Positions 33,938-43,672 are shown, counted from the first letter of the stretch. The stretch is DNA of 64,000 bases from 66-474 sp040255405 (GCA_040255405.1 JBDZUX010000012.1:4687-68686); one strand, 5' to 3'. The notes: generated by a model not told the origin, from the letters alone. Program-made: numbers and translations.

Positions 33938-35035
33938 TTACTTTTGGCAGCTCGTCTTCACGCGCTGGACGGCATCGGTGAACTGGCCGAAGTCGGACGT
34001 CACCGGGCCGCGTGCATACGGGCCGTCGGTTTGCCACGCGCTGCCGTGTCCGTAGATCCAGACGTACTGGCTGGCCGCCGCATACGCCGCCCGCAGGCGC
34101 TGCTCGAATTTCGCCGGCGTCTCGCGTTCGGATTTGTCGGTACGGGTGGGGCCGAGTGGCCAAAGGCCCGGCGCGCCGGTGAGGTGCATCGACGCTGCAC
34201 TCTTGTCCATCAGCCGGGCATAATCGCCCGCGGTCCGTTGCACCGAAGGCAGCATGCCCTGCGCGTAGCGGCTGTAGGTTTGCTCCATGCCGATCGCGAC
34301 ATGGCTCCAACCCACCGACAACAGGCCCTTCGCGAACGGCACGGCCAGCGCATACCGGTCGTAACTCGGTATCTTCCGGCCGGCTTTCAGTTTGTGGACC
34401 CCGGACTTGATCCGTTGCAGCAGCGATGCGTACGCCTGGGTTTGGTCCATGACGTCGGGCAGGATGAACAGCGTCATGCCGGGATAGGCGTCGTGCATCG
34501 CCTGGCCGATCGCGCGCCCTTCCTGCTCGATGGTCGTCGCCAGCTCCGGACCGGCCGCTGGCCCGCCCCAAGTGGGTGTGTAGGGCTCCAGGTCCAGCGC
34601 AACGCCCTTCAGCTTGGCGTACTCCGCCAGCATCGCCGCGTGCATGAACCGCGCGACGACCGCGTCGTTTGCCTTCTTGTCGTTCCAGTCATGCGGCTTG
34701 TAGAGCGCGACCTTGATGAAGTTGTCGGTCGCGCCGGCCGGCGCGTAGGTCGACTGGAACTTGGCGACGTTTTGCCACAGCGGGCTCTTCGGATCCGTGC
34801 CGACGTCGTCCTTCCAGTCGTCCATCACATTCTTCAGGAAGAAACCCTGCATGCCGACGGTCTGGCCCCAATAGGCGGCCTGCTCGGCGTTGGTCTGCGA
34901 GCGGTAATCGACGCCGTCGAACATCAGCAGTTTCGGACACGCCGCCAGGGCGATGTGCCACGGCACCGACAGCAGCACCAGCAGCGCCGCAAGCCCCGGG
35001 GCCCCGAATGAAAACCGATGCGCTCCTCCATCCAT
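33938..35035 (-). CDS. Secreted hydrolase-like protein of the polysaccharide locus
   Basis: A 365 aa protein with a signal peptide (GLAALLVLLSVPWHIALAA). The mature part looks like a TIM-barrel glycosidase. It has FDGVDYRSQTNAEQAAYWG near the start, a strand-end GVALDLEPYTPTWGGP near residue 150 with adjacent Asp and Glu, and later SVGWSHVAIGMEQ and YVWIYGHGSAW. This is not a family I can name. From its position it might trim or release the exported polymer. AAGGAG lies 9 bases before the ATG. Confidence 0.75.
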   Translation of the reverse strand: MDGGAHRFSFGAPGLAALLVLLSVPWHIALAACPKLLMFDGVDYRSQTNAEQAAYWGQTVGMQGFFLKNVMDDWKDDVGTDPKSPLWQNVAKFQSTYAPAGATDNFIKVALYKPHDWNDKKANDAVVARFMHAAMLAEYAKLKGVALDLEPYTPTWGGPAAGPELATTIEQEGRAIGQAMHDAYPGMTLFILPDVMDQTQAYASLLQRIKSGVHKLKAGRKIPSYDRYALAVPFAKGLLSVGWSHVAIGMEQTYSRYAQGMLPSVQRTAGDYARLMDKSAASMHLTGAPGLWPLGPTRTDKSERETPAKFEQRLRAAYAAASQYVWIYGHGSAWQTDGPYARGPVTSDFGQFTDAVQRVKTSCQK

Positions 35036-35142
35036 GCTGCACGCTCCTTCCGCCGATCCTCGGCGGTGCTGGTCTCACGCGGTGCGCGCCGCGCAAGGAC
35101 GGGATGTGGCGAACCGCGCGATGCCATCGATGCGGACGACGG

Positions 35143-35838
35143 CTAGCCGCCATCTGCCGCGGGGTGAGGTTTCGACCTCAGCAGGAAAATCATCTCCTGC
35201 GACAGCGTCCGGGCGATCCACGTCTTCGCCACGATCTCGAAATACGGCTGCAGCTCCGCGAGCACCTCGCCGACGCGGCAGAAGCACAGCGCGTCATTCT
35301 GCCCGCCAAAAATCGCGGCACGGGTTCTTCGCCGAAACTTGTGATACCGGTTTTCGATTCCAAACGAAATGACCGCGTGCGGTGCGACGCGCGCGAGTTC
35401 CTTGAGCATGCGCGCACGCAGGCCCGGAGGCACCCGGTGCATCAGCCGCAGGCACACTGCCACGTCGAACGCGGCGTCGGCGAATTCGCCCAGGTCCGCG
35501 GCGTCGGCCACCTGGAAGCTGACGTCGGGGTGACCCACGCGGGAAAATTCGGCCTCGGCGCGCTTCAACATGCTCGCTGAAATGTCGGAGGCGAGCACGC
35601 GGCTTCCCAGCGATGCGAACACGCCGGCCAGCTTGCCGGTGCCCGCGGGGATGTCGAGCACGCTCCGGTGCGGCACCCGCTCCAGCATGGCCTTCACCAC
35701 CCGGCGTTCATATCGTGCCACCACGCGCGATGGAAGATTGCGCCAGCCGCTGCGGGACATGTACATCTCGTGGTAGCGCTGCGCGGTGGCTTCATCCTGG
35801 TAAAACGTTCGGGTGTCGCGCTCATAATCAAAATGCAT
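35143..35838 (-). CDS. Class I SAM-dependent methyltransferase
   Basis: A 231 aa protein with Rossmann motif I VLDIPAGTGKLAG (about residue 60) and motif II LASDIS. Further motifs are QVADAADL and DVAVCLRLMHRV. It probably methylates a sugar of the repeat unit or another small acceptor. The ATG at 35838 overlaps the end of the upstream kinase-like gene by 11 bp, so the two are made together. Confidence 0.85.
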   Translation of the reverse strand: MHFDYERDTRTFYQDEATAQRYHEMYMSRSGWRNLPSRVVARYERRVVKAMLERVPHRSVLDIPAGTGKLAGVFASLGSRVLASDISASMLKRAEAEFSRVGHPDVSFQVADAADLGEFADAAFDVAVCLRLMHRVPPGLRARMLKELARVAPHAVISFGIENRYHKFRRRTRAAIFGGQNDALCFCRVGEVLAELQPYFEIVAKTWIARTLSQEMIFLLRSKPHPAADGG

Positions 35839-36730
35839 GTCGGGCGGCCCACCTCTCGAGCTGCAGGAAATAAGCTGACAAATAGGGACGTCCAAGGATT
35901 CGCGGCACGCCGTGCAGCGCGTGCAAAGCCTTCTCCGCAAAATGCCGTCTCATTGCGATCGTTTCGTGCAGGAAATAATTCAGCAATATCGCGTCGGTCG
36001 AACACGTCGCGGCGCGCTCGTAGGCCGACACCAGGTCACCCACGTGAAAGTCCCTCCATATTCTGGGCGAGCCGCCTTTACCCCAGTTAACCATCAGCAG
36101 TGAAACGATGAAACGCGCGATGTCATTTTCCGGCACGCCGCGTGACACGACTTGCGGATCGAAAAACAACCACGCGCGGCGACGTTGGTCGAACCTGAAA
36201 TTGCGGACTTCGAAACCCTCGATGCACAACGTGCGCGGGCGTTGACTGATCCGCCGCAACACCTCGGCGTCGGGACGGAGATGACCGTTGGCCCGATAAT
36301 CCTTCCGCGGGTAACCGGAGATTGCATCGGCGGACGCGCCGTGCAGCCGTGCGAGCAGGGACAGTGCGTCGCGCAATGCCGTCCCGCGCCCCGCGCCGTC
36401 GCCGTCGCGCCGCCGCAGCATCTCGCGCAGGTCCGGACCGGACAACCGGGGATACACGACGCAGCCATGTTCCCGCAGCAGCGGTGCGCAGGCCTGTTCG
36501 CAAAAACGGTGCAGCAATTGCATGTCGTCATATTCGCGCCGGGCGGCATCGATGCACGCAGGGTCGAGCCAGTCGCGGGCGGGATCGTTGCTGCGACGGA
36601 ACAGCTTGTAGAAGCGGTTTCCGGAACACGCGACCCAGGATTCCTTGCGCGGCGCGAACGCGAGTGCGTCGATCCATCCCGCGTCTTCGACCGGATGGGC
36701 GTCCGTCCGCACCGCCGCCTGTCCCTTCAT
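35828..36730 (-). CDS. Kinase-fold protein with altered catalytic loop
   Basis: A 300 aa protein resembling the lipopolysaccharide/Kdo kinase and phosphotransferase superfamily. It has VACSGNRFYKLFRR where an ATP-lysine would be, LSLLARLHGASADA, and a C-lobe with GFEVRNFRFDQ and FFDPQ. The normal HxDxxxxN loop has no aspartate here, while a metal-binding aspartate (FDPQ) remains. It may therefore be a pseudokinase or bind another ligand. It starts in a 4-bp overlap with the AsnB stop and overlaps the methyltransferase. The family call is an inference from motif order. Confidence 0.5.
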   Translation of the reverse strand: MKGQAAVRTDAHPVEDAGWIDALAFAPRKESWVACSGNRFYKLFRRSNDPARDWLDPACIDAARREYDDMQLLHRFCEQACAPLLREHGCVVYPRLSGPDLREMLRRRDGDGAGRGTALRDALSLLARLHGASADAISGYPRKDYRANGHLRPDAEVLRRISQRPRTLCIEGFEVRNFRFDQRRRAWLFFDPQVVSRGVPENDIARFIVSLLMVNWGKGGSPRIWRDFHVGDLVSAYERAATCSTDAILLNYFLHETIAMRRHFAEKALHALHGVPRILGRPYLSAYFLQLERWAARHAF

Positions 36731-38739
36731 GCGGCGACCATGTCGCGCGACGGCAACGGCTGGCGCCCGGTTTCCGCGTGCCACGCCTGGAACATCAAGA
36801 GATCCCAGAGCCGCGGGCCTTCATCGGCAGCGCCGGAAAGATGGCGATCCAGCAGCTGCCTGACCGGCGCGGGTTCGAAATAACCCTGCTCGCGCAGCCG
36901 CCGCTCGTCCAGCAGGGTTTCCGCCCACTCGCGCAGCGGACCGCGCAACCATCCGCCGATCGGCACGCCGAAGCCTTGCTTGGGGCGGTCCATCAGCGAC
37001 TGCGGGACGTAGCGGTACAGCACCTGCCGAAGCAGCCACTTGCCCCTGCCGCCGCGGACCTTCTGTTCGATGGGCACGCGCCAGGAGAATTCCACGACGC
37101 GGTGATCCAGCAACGGCACCCGCGCTTCCAGGCTCACCGCCATGCTCGCGCGATCGACCTTGGCAAGGATGTCGCCGGGCAGGTACGTGACCAGATCGTT
37201 GAACATCATCCGCTCGATGAGTCCGTCCGTACCCGACGCGGGCACCGGATTGCCGATCTCGAGTGAAGGCTCGCTGGCGCGCAGCACCAGGGTCTCCGGA
37301 TGACGGTGGTGCGACATCATCAGCCGGTAGCGCTCGTCCTGCGAACCGGCCTCCAGCATCCGCGCCAGCGCCGCGACCTTCGCGCGCGGCCGGCGCATCT
37401 TCATGCCCGGCGGCAGCCAGGCATTGGCACCGGCGAACATGGATTCGTAGATCCCGGCGTGGCGCGACAGCGAACGCGCCGCGCTTCGTTGCAGCGCAAG
37501 CGGCACGCGGCCCAGGCTTCGCTCGATCTTCCGGCCCATGAAGTAGCGGCGGTATCCACCGAACAATTCATCCCCGCCGTCGCCGGAAAGGCTGACCGTG
37601 ACGTTGCGCCGCGCCATCTGCGCGACGAGGAAAGTCGGTATCTGCGAGGAGTCGGAGAACGGCTCGTCGAACATGCCGGGCAGCCGCGGCACCACGTCCA
37701 GGGCATCCTGGGCGGTCACGTAAAGCTCGTGGTGTTCGGTGTCGAGGTGTTTCGCGACCGCGCGCGCGTGCACGGCCTCGTCGAAACCCTTCTCGTGAAA
37801 GCCGATGGAAAACGTCTGCACCGGACGCGGGGATTGCGCCTGCATCAAGGCAACCACCAGCGACGAATCGATGCCGCCGGAAAGGAATGCGCCCAGCGGG
37901 ACGTCGGCTTCCATGCGCAGCGCCACCGCGTCGCGCAGCAGGCGGTCCAGTTCGTCGACGGCTTCGGCGTCGGGCCGGTGCAGGCGATCGGCCATGCCCC
38001 TGATCGCGGTGTCGCGCGCCGACCAGAACGCGCGGGTGTTCGCGGCAATCAGCGGTTCGTCCGCCGGCGCCTTCAGCATGTCGCTGGCGGTGAGCGTGAG
38101 CACCGTGCCCGGCCGCAGTTTCTGCACGCCCTCGTAGATGGAACGCGGCGCCGCGATGTAGTCGTGGCGCAGCAGCAGGCACAACGCGTCGCGATCGATC
38201 GCGTTGTCGAAGCCCGGCATCGCGGTGACGGCTTTCAGTTCCGAGGCGAACACCAGCCGCGCACCGACCCAGCCGTAGTACAGCGGCTTGATGCCGAGGC
38301 GGTCGCGCACCAGCGACAACGCCCGTTCGTGGCGATCCCACAAGGCAAACGCAAACATCCCGATGAAGCGTCGCAGGGCTTCGTCGAGGCCCCATTGCTC
38401 GATCGCGGCCAGCATCACCTCCGTGTCGGAGTGACCGCGGAACGTGGCACCGACTCTGACCAGTTCCTGCCGCAGCGCGCGATGGTTGTAGACCTCGCCG
38501 TTGTAGACGATCACGAAGCGCCCGCTCGCCGAAACCATCGGCTGGTGGCCTTCGGGCGAGAGGTCGATGACCGAAAGGCGGCGATGGCCCAGCGCGATGC
38601 CGGCCGCCGCATCCTGGAAGAAGCCTTCGTCATCCGGTCCGCGATGGCTAATCGCACGCGTCATGCGTCGCACCACCGCGCCGGCGTCATCCGCGCGAAA
38701 GTGGTTGGCGCTGTCCCAGAATCCGGCTATTCCACACAT
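36727..38739 (-). CDS. asnB: Glutamine-dependent asparagine synthase-type amidotransferase
   Basis: A 670 aa enzyme. The N-terminal class II glutaminase domain has C2 as nucleophile (MCGIAGFWD), with ISHRGPDDEGFF and VYNGEVYNHRALR. The synthase domain has the PPi loop LSGGIDSSLV. Paralogs in polysaccharide loci, such as WbpS-like proteins, convert uronic acids to uronamides rather than making asparagine. The position among glycosyltransferases suggests that role. The start at 38739 is fixed because cysteine 2 must follow the initiator. Confidence 0.92.
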   Translation of the reverse strand: MCGIAGFWDSANHFRADDAGAVVRRMTRAISHRGPDDEGFFQDAAAGIALGHRRLSVIDLSPEGHQPMVSASGRFVIVYNGEVYNHRALRQELVRVGATFRGHSDTEVMLAAIEQWGLDEALRRFIGMFAFALWDRHERALSLVRDRLGIKPLYYGWVGARLVFASELKAVTAMPGFDNAIDRDALCLLLRHDYIAAPRSIYEGVQKLRPGTVLTLTASDMLKAPADEPLIAANTRAFWSARDTAIRGMADRLHRPDAEAVDELDRLLRDAVALRMEADVPLGAFLSGGIDSSLVVALMQAQSPRPVQTFSIGFHEKGFDEAVHARAVAKHLDTEHHELYVTAQDALDVVPRLPGMFDEPFSDSSQIPTFLVAQMARRNVTVSLSGDGGDELFGGYRRYFMGRKIERSLGRVPLALQRSAARSLSRHAGIYESMFAGANAWLPPGMKMRRPRAKVAALARMLEAGSQDERYRLMMSHHRHPETLVLRASEPSLEIGNPVPASGTDGLIERMMFNDLVTYLPGDILAKVDRASMAVSLEARVPLLDHRVVEFSWRVPIEQKVRGGRGKWLLRQVLYRYVPQSLMDRPKQGFGVPIGGWLRGPLREWAETLLDERRLREQGYFEPAPVRQLLDRHLSGAADEGPRLWDLLMFQAWHAETGRQPLPSRDMVAA

Positions 38740-38830
38740 CGCGATCAGCCTCCGGCGAGAAATGGATCGGGCATCGCGGCAGCCGTGCCGCCGTCGTGAC
38801 GCGGTGGTCGTGCGCGCCTGCAGCGCAAGG

Positions 38831-39970
38831 TCAGTGGGTGGCGCATGGCGGCTCCGCGATGTCCCGGTACAGGTCGGCGTACCGGCGTGCGCCGGCATCG
38901 ATGGCGTAGTGCCGGACGACGCGCGCGCGGGCACGCTGTCCCAGTGCGCACCTCGCTTCGGCGCTGAGCGCCGCCAGTGCCGCCCAGGCGTCGCCCAATG
39001 CGACCGGATCGCACGGCGGCACCACCGCCCCGGTGTCGTCCACGATCGCGGGCGCGTCGCCGACGTCGGTCACCACGCAAGGCACGCCGCACGCCATCGC
39101 TTCGGCCGTGGCATTGGGGAAGGCTTCGCCCCACGCCGATGACGAAGTGGCGATGTCCAGCGCGTTGTCGATCGCCGCGATGTCGCTGCGCCGTCCGCAC
39201 AGCCGCACGCGGTCGCGCAAGTCCAGTTGGTCGATCAGCGCGCCGAGTTCCCGGTTCGCGCCGTCGGCGCCTTCGCCCACCAGCACGAAAATCGAGCGCG
39301 GATGCTTTTCGCCAAGCCGCCTGGCCGCGTGCAGAAAGGTGGCGTGGTCCTTCATGGGGTGCACGCGCGCCACCAGGCCCACCGTGAGCGCGTCATCCGG
39401 AATGCCAAGCTCGGCACGCATGCGTGCGCGTTCCGCGGGGCGCGGCGCGAACTCGGCGGTGTCGAAGCCGTTCGGAATCACCACCGAGCGCGCGTCGTCG
39501 TAACCGAATGCGACGTGCTGTGCGCGGCTCACCGCGGCGTTGAAGATGATCCGCGCCGGACGCCGCGACAACCGTGCGCCCGCCCGGATCACCCAGCGCG
39601 TCGCGCGCTTTTCGTGCGACAACGCGTGCAGCGAGTGGCGGATGTTCCACACCACCGGCGCGGCGTCGCCCCAGCCGGCCATCGCGGCCATCAGGTTGGC
39701 GTGGTACATCCAGCTCTGGATCACGTCGTAATGGCGGTTGCGCAACATCCGTCGCAACCGCAGGACTTCGTGCGGAAGCAGGCGACCGGGATGCATGCCG
39801 AGGTGGTGCAGTTCCGCGGACCGGGCGAACATCGCGCTCATGCTGCCTTCCGCGCCGAGCGCGACCACCACGTGTTCGAAGTCGGGCGCGCGCAGCGCCT
39901 GCACCAGCCGGTACAGCGCCGCCTGTGCGCCGCCGGTGCCGAGCCCGGTGATGACGTGGCAGATTTTCAT
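38831..39970 (-). CDS. GT4-family glycosyltransferase
   Basis: A 379 aa GT-B enzyme starting MKICHVITGLGTGGAQAALY (sugar-binding loop). It has VVIPNGFDTAEF in the linker, GLVARVHPMKDHATFL at the start of the nucleotide domain, and the EX7E motif in GEAFPNATAEAMACG. It adds a sugar to the growing repeat unit on the cytoplasmic face. It resembles the enzyme at 41313-42533, so the two may be paralogs. Confidence 0.93.
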   Translation of the reverse strand: MKICHVITGLGTGGAQAALYRLVQALRAPDFEHVVVALGAEGSMSAMFARSAELHHLGMHPGRLLPHEVLRLRRMLRNRHYDVIQSWMYHANLMAAMAGWGDAAPVVWNIRHSLHALSHEKRATRWVIRAGARLSRRPARIIFNAAVSRAQHVAFGYDDARSVVIPNGFDTAEFAPRPAERARMRAELGIPDDALTVGLVARVHPMKDHATFLHAARRLGEKHPRSIFVLVGEGADGANRELGALIDQLDLRDRVRLCGRRSDIAAIDNALDIATSSSAWGEAFPNATAEAMACGVPCVVTDVGDAPAIVDDTGAVVPPCDPVALGDAWAALAALSAEARCALGQRARARVVRHYAIDAGARRYADLYRDIAEPPCATH

Positions 39971-40089
39971 GCGCGCGGGTGCCTGTCGCGCGCCCGTGCG
40001 GCGAAAAGCCCGCACGCGCGCGCCGAAGTGATCGACTGGAAGGCGTTGCCTGGGCTCCGCGATTTTTCCTCGTGGTGCATGGATGTTCC

Positions 40090-41313
40090 TCAGCCGACAG
40101 GAAAGGTGCCGCGGTGGATGCGCTCATGCGGGGCCGGCGGCGGCTGCGCCTCGGTGAGGAAGTAGCGTCGCTTCCGCCGGAAGCGGCTGCGCACCAGCGC
40201 GAGCACGCCCATGTATTGGAAGATCACGATCAGGCCATCGATCTGGATGCGATGGCGCGGCCCCTGTAGTGTCGGGAACGCGCCGTACAGCAGCGTCATC
40301 ATCACGAAGTAGATGACCATGAATCGGCCCGTCATCCGCTTGCTCCGCCACACCGACACGATGCCGTAGAGCTGCAGCGGCAGCATCGCCCAGAAAAACA
40401 CCTGCGGCAGGTTGAGGAACGCGTACTGCGGTTGCGTGTGGAAGGGAATCGGCGTGAGCACGAAGCGCAGGACCCCGGTTACCGGATCGGCAAGGCGGGA
40501 GCGGAACTGGTGGATGGCGCCGCCGATGCTGTCGTGGCCGAGTTCGTGCACCACGACGGCCAGCGCGACCACCCCCGCCAGCCACAGCCACGGGCTGCGG
40601 CGCCCGCGCCGCGACGCCAGCAGGACGATTCCGAACGCCGCACCCAGCATCAGCGGTACGTAGAAGCGCGTCAGTGCCAGGATCAGCCCGCACACGATCG
40701 TGACCATCACCGCCCGTTTGGGCTTGCCGGTTTCGACCAGGGCCACCGCATACACGATGCCCGCGGTTCCGGTGGCGACCAGGATGTCCTTGAGGTTGGC
40801 GACGGTCGACCATGCGAGCAGGGATGGACTGAGCGCCAGGAACACGAACAGCCCGATGCAGGCGCGGCGGCCCATGCCGAGGCCCAATCGCGCCGCTTTC
40901 ATAAGCATGCCGGCCGCGATGAACGTCAGCAGGATGTTGGCCGCGACCGGCGCGAAATAGCCGTGCCCGAATATCACCAGCGCCGTCGCGTCGTAGACGT
41001 AATAGAAAAGATTGGCGCTCTTGACGGTGCTGCGGACGTAGTCGTAGTTGTGCATCAGGTTGAAGATGCCGACCCCGTTCTGCACCAGTTCCTCGCCGAA
41101 GCGCAGGTACTTCCAGTCGTCCAGGAACGTGAACGTGCCGTCGAACAGGAAGCCGAAATAGACCAGGAACAACCCCGACTTCAATGCGGCCACGCCAAGG
41201 CTGAGCCCCGCCCGGTGCGTGTAGGCGAGCGAGACCAGGAATCCGATCACCATGATCGCGATGGCGGGCCAGATCAGTTGGCCGATCGGAAACGGCTGGA
41301 CGGACGTGGCCAT
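40090..41313 (-). CDS. Polytopic membrane protein, possible polysaccharide polymerase (Wzy-like)
   Basis: A 407 aa protein with about nine to eleven predicted membrane helices (for example PAIAIMVIGFLVSLAY, AANILLTFIAAGMLM, WLWLAGVVALAVVVHELG) and a periplasmic loop rich in charged residues. Wzy polymerases are recognised by such topology and locus position rather than by sequence. This is the only multi-spanning protein here not otherwise explained, so it is the polymerase candidate. It begins one base inside the stop of the upstream glycosyltransferase gene. Confidence 0.65.
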   Translation of the reverse strand: MATSVQPFPIGQLIWPAIAIMVIGFLVSLAYTHRAGLSLGVAALKSGLFLVYFGFLFDGTFTFLDDWKYLRFGEELVQNGVGIFNLMHNYDYVRSTVKSANLFYYVYDATALVIFGHGYFAPVAANILLTFIAAGMLMKAARLGLGMGRRACIGLFVFLALSPSLLAWSTVANLKDILVATGTAGIVYAVALVETGKPKRAVMVTIVCGLILALTRFYVPLMLGAAFGIVLLASRRGRRSPWLWLAGVVALAVVVHELGHDSIGGAIHQFRSRLADPVTGVLRFVLTPIPFHTQPQYAFLNLPQVFFWAMLPLQLYGIVSVWRSKRMTGRFMVIYFVMMTLLYGAFPTLQGPRHRIQIDGLIVIFQYMGVLALVRSRFRRKRRYFLTEAQPPPAPHERIHRGTFPVG

Positions 41314-42533
41314 CAGCTCGTCCCGCGACCCGCGCAAACCGCTTTCAGCGCCGCCTTGGAATCGCGCAGCAGCGTTTCCAGCGAATACCTTTCCACGATG
41401 CGTGCCCGCGCCGCTTCGTGCATGGCGCGCGCCGCTTCGCCATCGGTCAGCACCGGCAACATGCGTGCGACGGCGGCGGCGAAGGCTTCCGGGTCGCGTG
41501 CCGCGACGACGATACCGCAGTCATCCACGATGCGCGCGGAATCGCCGACGTCGGTCACCACGCACGGCCGCCCGCAAGCCATCGCCTCCGCGATCACGTT
41601 GGGGAAGCTTTCACCGTACGAAGTGGATGCCAGCAGATCCAGTGCGCTGTAGACCGCCGGCATGTCGCCGCGCGGTCCGGCCCAGACCAGGCGACCTTGC
41701 AAGCCCAGCGCCACAGCCTGCGTCTCGAGTGTCACGGCGTATTCCGGCTTGCCTTCGCCGACACACACGAAATGCCAGCGCGGATCGCGTCCTGCAAGTT
41801 TCGCGGCGGCCTTCAAGAACGTCGGGTGATCCTTCATCAAATCCAGCCGGCCCACCAGACCCACCAGCACCGCGTCAGCCGGAATGCTCCATTCGCCGCG
41901 AAGCCGCGTACGCGCTTTGCCGTCGAAGCTGAAACGTCGCGTGTCGATGCCGTTCGGGATCACGCGCATCCGTTTGCGCGGATAACCCAGTGCGACGTGA
42001 TGCGTTCCGCTCGCGCCGGAGTTGACGATCACGAGATCGGCCAGGCGCGCGCATGCGCAACTGCAGCGAAAGGTCAGGCGCGCCATCCAGTCGTAACGAT
42101 CGCGATCCATGTATGCCGAACGTACGCCCCACACCACGCGTGTGCGTCGATGTGCCGCCTTCGCCAGCAACGCCAGCAGGTTGCCGACGGTGAGGTAACC
42201 GTGCACGACATCGGCGTTGGTGGTGCGGAAGGTGCGCCACAGCCGCCACAGGAATCCGAACACGTCCCAGCGCCCGCGCTTGCGCAGGTCGATCACCGGC
42301 ACGCCGGCCCGCAGCAGCTCGTGCTGGAATGCATCGCCGGCGTAGAAACATGCTGCCGAAACATGCCAGCCGGACCGGTGCAGCGCGGTCGCCAGCGCCA
42401 CCAGTTGCCGCTGCGCGCCGCCGCGCCCGAACGAGCGGATCAGGAACAGGATGCTCGGGTCGCTGGTTGTTCCGGTGACCGCATCCGTGGCGTGACGCGT
42501 CTCCGCGACGAGGTGGGAGCGCACGGCATTCAT
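41313..42533 (-). CDS. GT4-family glycosyltransferase
   Basis: A 406 aa GT-B enzyme with ILFLIRSFGRGGAQRQLV at the acceptor loop, RVIPNGIDTRRF, GLVGRLDLMKDHPTFL, and EX7E in GESFPNVIAEAMACG. It is close in motif sequence to the protein at 38831-39970. It is linked by a 4-bp overlap with the preceding gene and 1 bp with the next, inside one operon. Confidence 0.93.
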   Translation of the reverse strand: MNAVRSHLVAETRHATDAVTGTTSDPSILFLIRSFGRGGAQRQLVALATALHRSGWHVSAACFYAGDAFQHELLRAGVPVIDLRKRGRWDVFGFLWRLWRTFRTTNADVVHGYLTVGNLLALLAKAAHRRTRVVWGVRSAYMDRDRYDWMARLTFRCSCACARLADLVIVNSGASGTHHVALGYPRKRMRVIPNGIDTRRFSFDGKARTRLRGEWSIPADAVLVGLVGRLDLMKDHPTFLKAAAKLAGRDPRWHFVCVGEGKPEYAVTLETQAVALGLQGRLVWAGPRGDMPAVYSALDLLASTSYGESFPNVIAEAMACGRPCVVTDVGDSARIVDDCGIVVAARDPEAFAAAVARMLPVLTDGEAARAMHEAARARIVERYSLETLLRDSKAALKAVCAGRGTS

Positions 42534-43672
42534 GGCGTGCGCCTTGCCGCCGCCGTCGCGCGCGGCACGCGTGCGGTCACGATCCGTGCCAGCAGTACGT
42601 TCCAGCGGCCAAGGACCTCACGGGTCGAATAGCGGTCGCACACTGCCCGCGCCCGTGCGCCGAGTTCGGCGCGCAGCGCGTCATCCTGCATCAGCATGTC
42701 GAGCGCGACCGCAAGGCCGCGGGTGTCGCCGGTCGGTACCAGCCAGCCGTTTTCGCCGTGCGTGATCAATTCGCGCGGCCCCATTTCGCAGTCGAAGCTG
42801 ATGCAGGCCTTGCCTTCGGCCATCGCCTCCAGCAGCGCGTTGGGGAACCCTTCGATCAGCGACGGCAGCACGAAAAGATCGGCACGCCGCATCCTTTCGC
42901 GCACGTTCCTGTTGAAGCCGGGCAGCGCGATGCGGTCGGCGAGGCCGTGATCGCCGATCGCCCGCTCGAGCGTCTTGCGCAAACGCCCTTCGCCCGCGAT
43001 CTCCAGTCGCCACGCCGGGTGGCGCTGCGCGACCTGCGCGAAAGCGGCGATCAACAGATCGAAACCCTTCTTCGGCACCAGCCGGCCCACGGCCAACGCG
43101 GTTCTTGAGCCGCCGCCCGATGGCGCCACCGGGGCGCCATCGCAACCGGACGCCGGCGCCACCGGGTTCGGGATGACGTCCACCGCACACCCGACCAGCG
43201 CCTCCAGTTGATCGGCACAGCGACGCGTCTGCGCGACCACTGCCGCGGCCCGGCGGTACAACGGCCGTGCCAGCGCGCGCCACACGCCGCCGATCCAGCG
43301 GGTCCCCGGCGCGCTCCGTTCGGAAACGATCACGCGTGAACGCAACTTGCCGGCGGCGATCAGCACCAGCACGTTGGTGCGGGTGAGGAAACTGATGATC
43401 GCGTCGGGTTCGGCAAGATTGATCTCGCGACGCAGTGCGCGGATACGGGTCAGGTTGTGGCCGATGGCGTCCACCGGGGTCGCCGAGCGCCCGGTCACAT
43501 CCAACGCGACACGTCGCACCGCCGCGGCCAGCTTGTACTTGTCCTCCCTTCCGGCAGCAAGCGTGACCAGCGTGACGGCGTGGCCATCGTCCACCCAGGC
43601 GTTGGCGAGCGCAGTCATCACGCGTTCCGCGCCGCCGCCATCGAGCGAAGGAATGACCAGCACCAGTTTCAC
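42530..43672 (-). CDS. GT4-family glycosyltransferase
   Basis: A 380 aa GT-B enzyme starting MKLVLVIPSLDGGGAERVM. It has VIPNPVAPASG, AVGRLVPKKGFDLLI, and EX7E in EGFPNALLEAMAEGKACISF, a form common in GalNAc/Gal transferases of O-antigen clusters. Acceptor and donor cannot be determined. It overlaps its neighbours on both sides by 4 bp. Confidence 0.93.
   Translation of the reverse strand: MKLVLVIPSLDGGGAERVMTALANAWVDDGHAVTLVTLAAGREDKYKLAAAVRRVALDVTGRSATPVDAIGHNLTRIRALRREINLAEPDAIISFLTRTNVLVLIAAGKLRSRVIVSERSAPGTRWIGGVWRALARPLYRRAAAVVAQTRRCADQLEALVGCAVDVIPNPVAPASGCDGAPVAPSGGGSRTALAVGRLVPKKGFDLLIAAFAQVAQRHPAWRLEIAGEGRLRKTLERAIGDHGLADRIALPGFNRNVRERMRRADLFVLPSLIEGFPNALLEAMAEGKACISFDCEMGPRELITHGENGWLVPTGDTRGLAVALDMLMQDDALRAELGARARAVCDRYSTREVLGRWNVLLARIVTARVPRATAAARRTP

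Noticed and set aside
33921..34571. N-terminal extension of the glycosyltransferase at 32763
   Set aside because: It overlaps the secreted hydrolase-like gene in another frame of the same strand. The residues look random, whereas MSKIILFANTD is a natural GT start.
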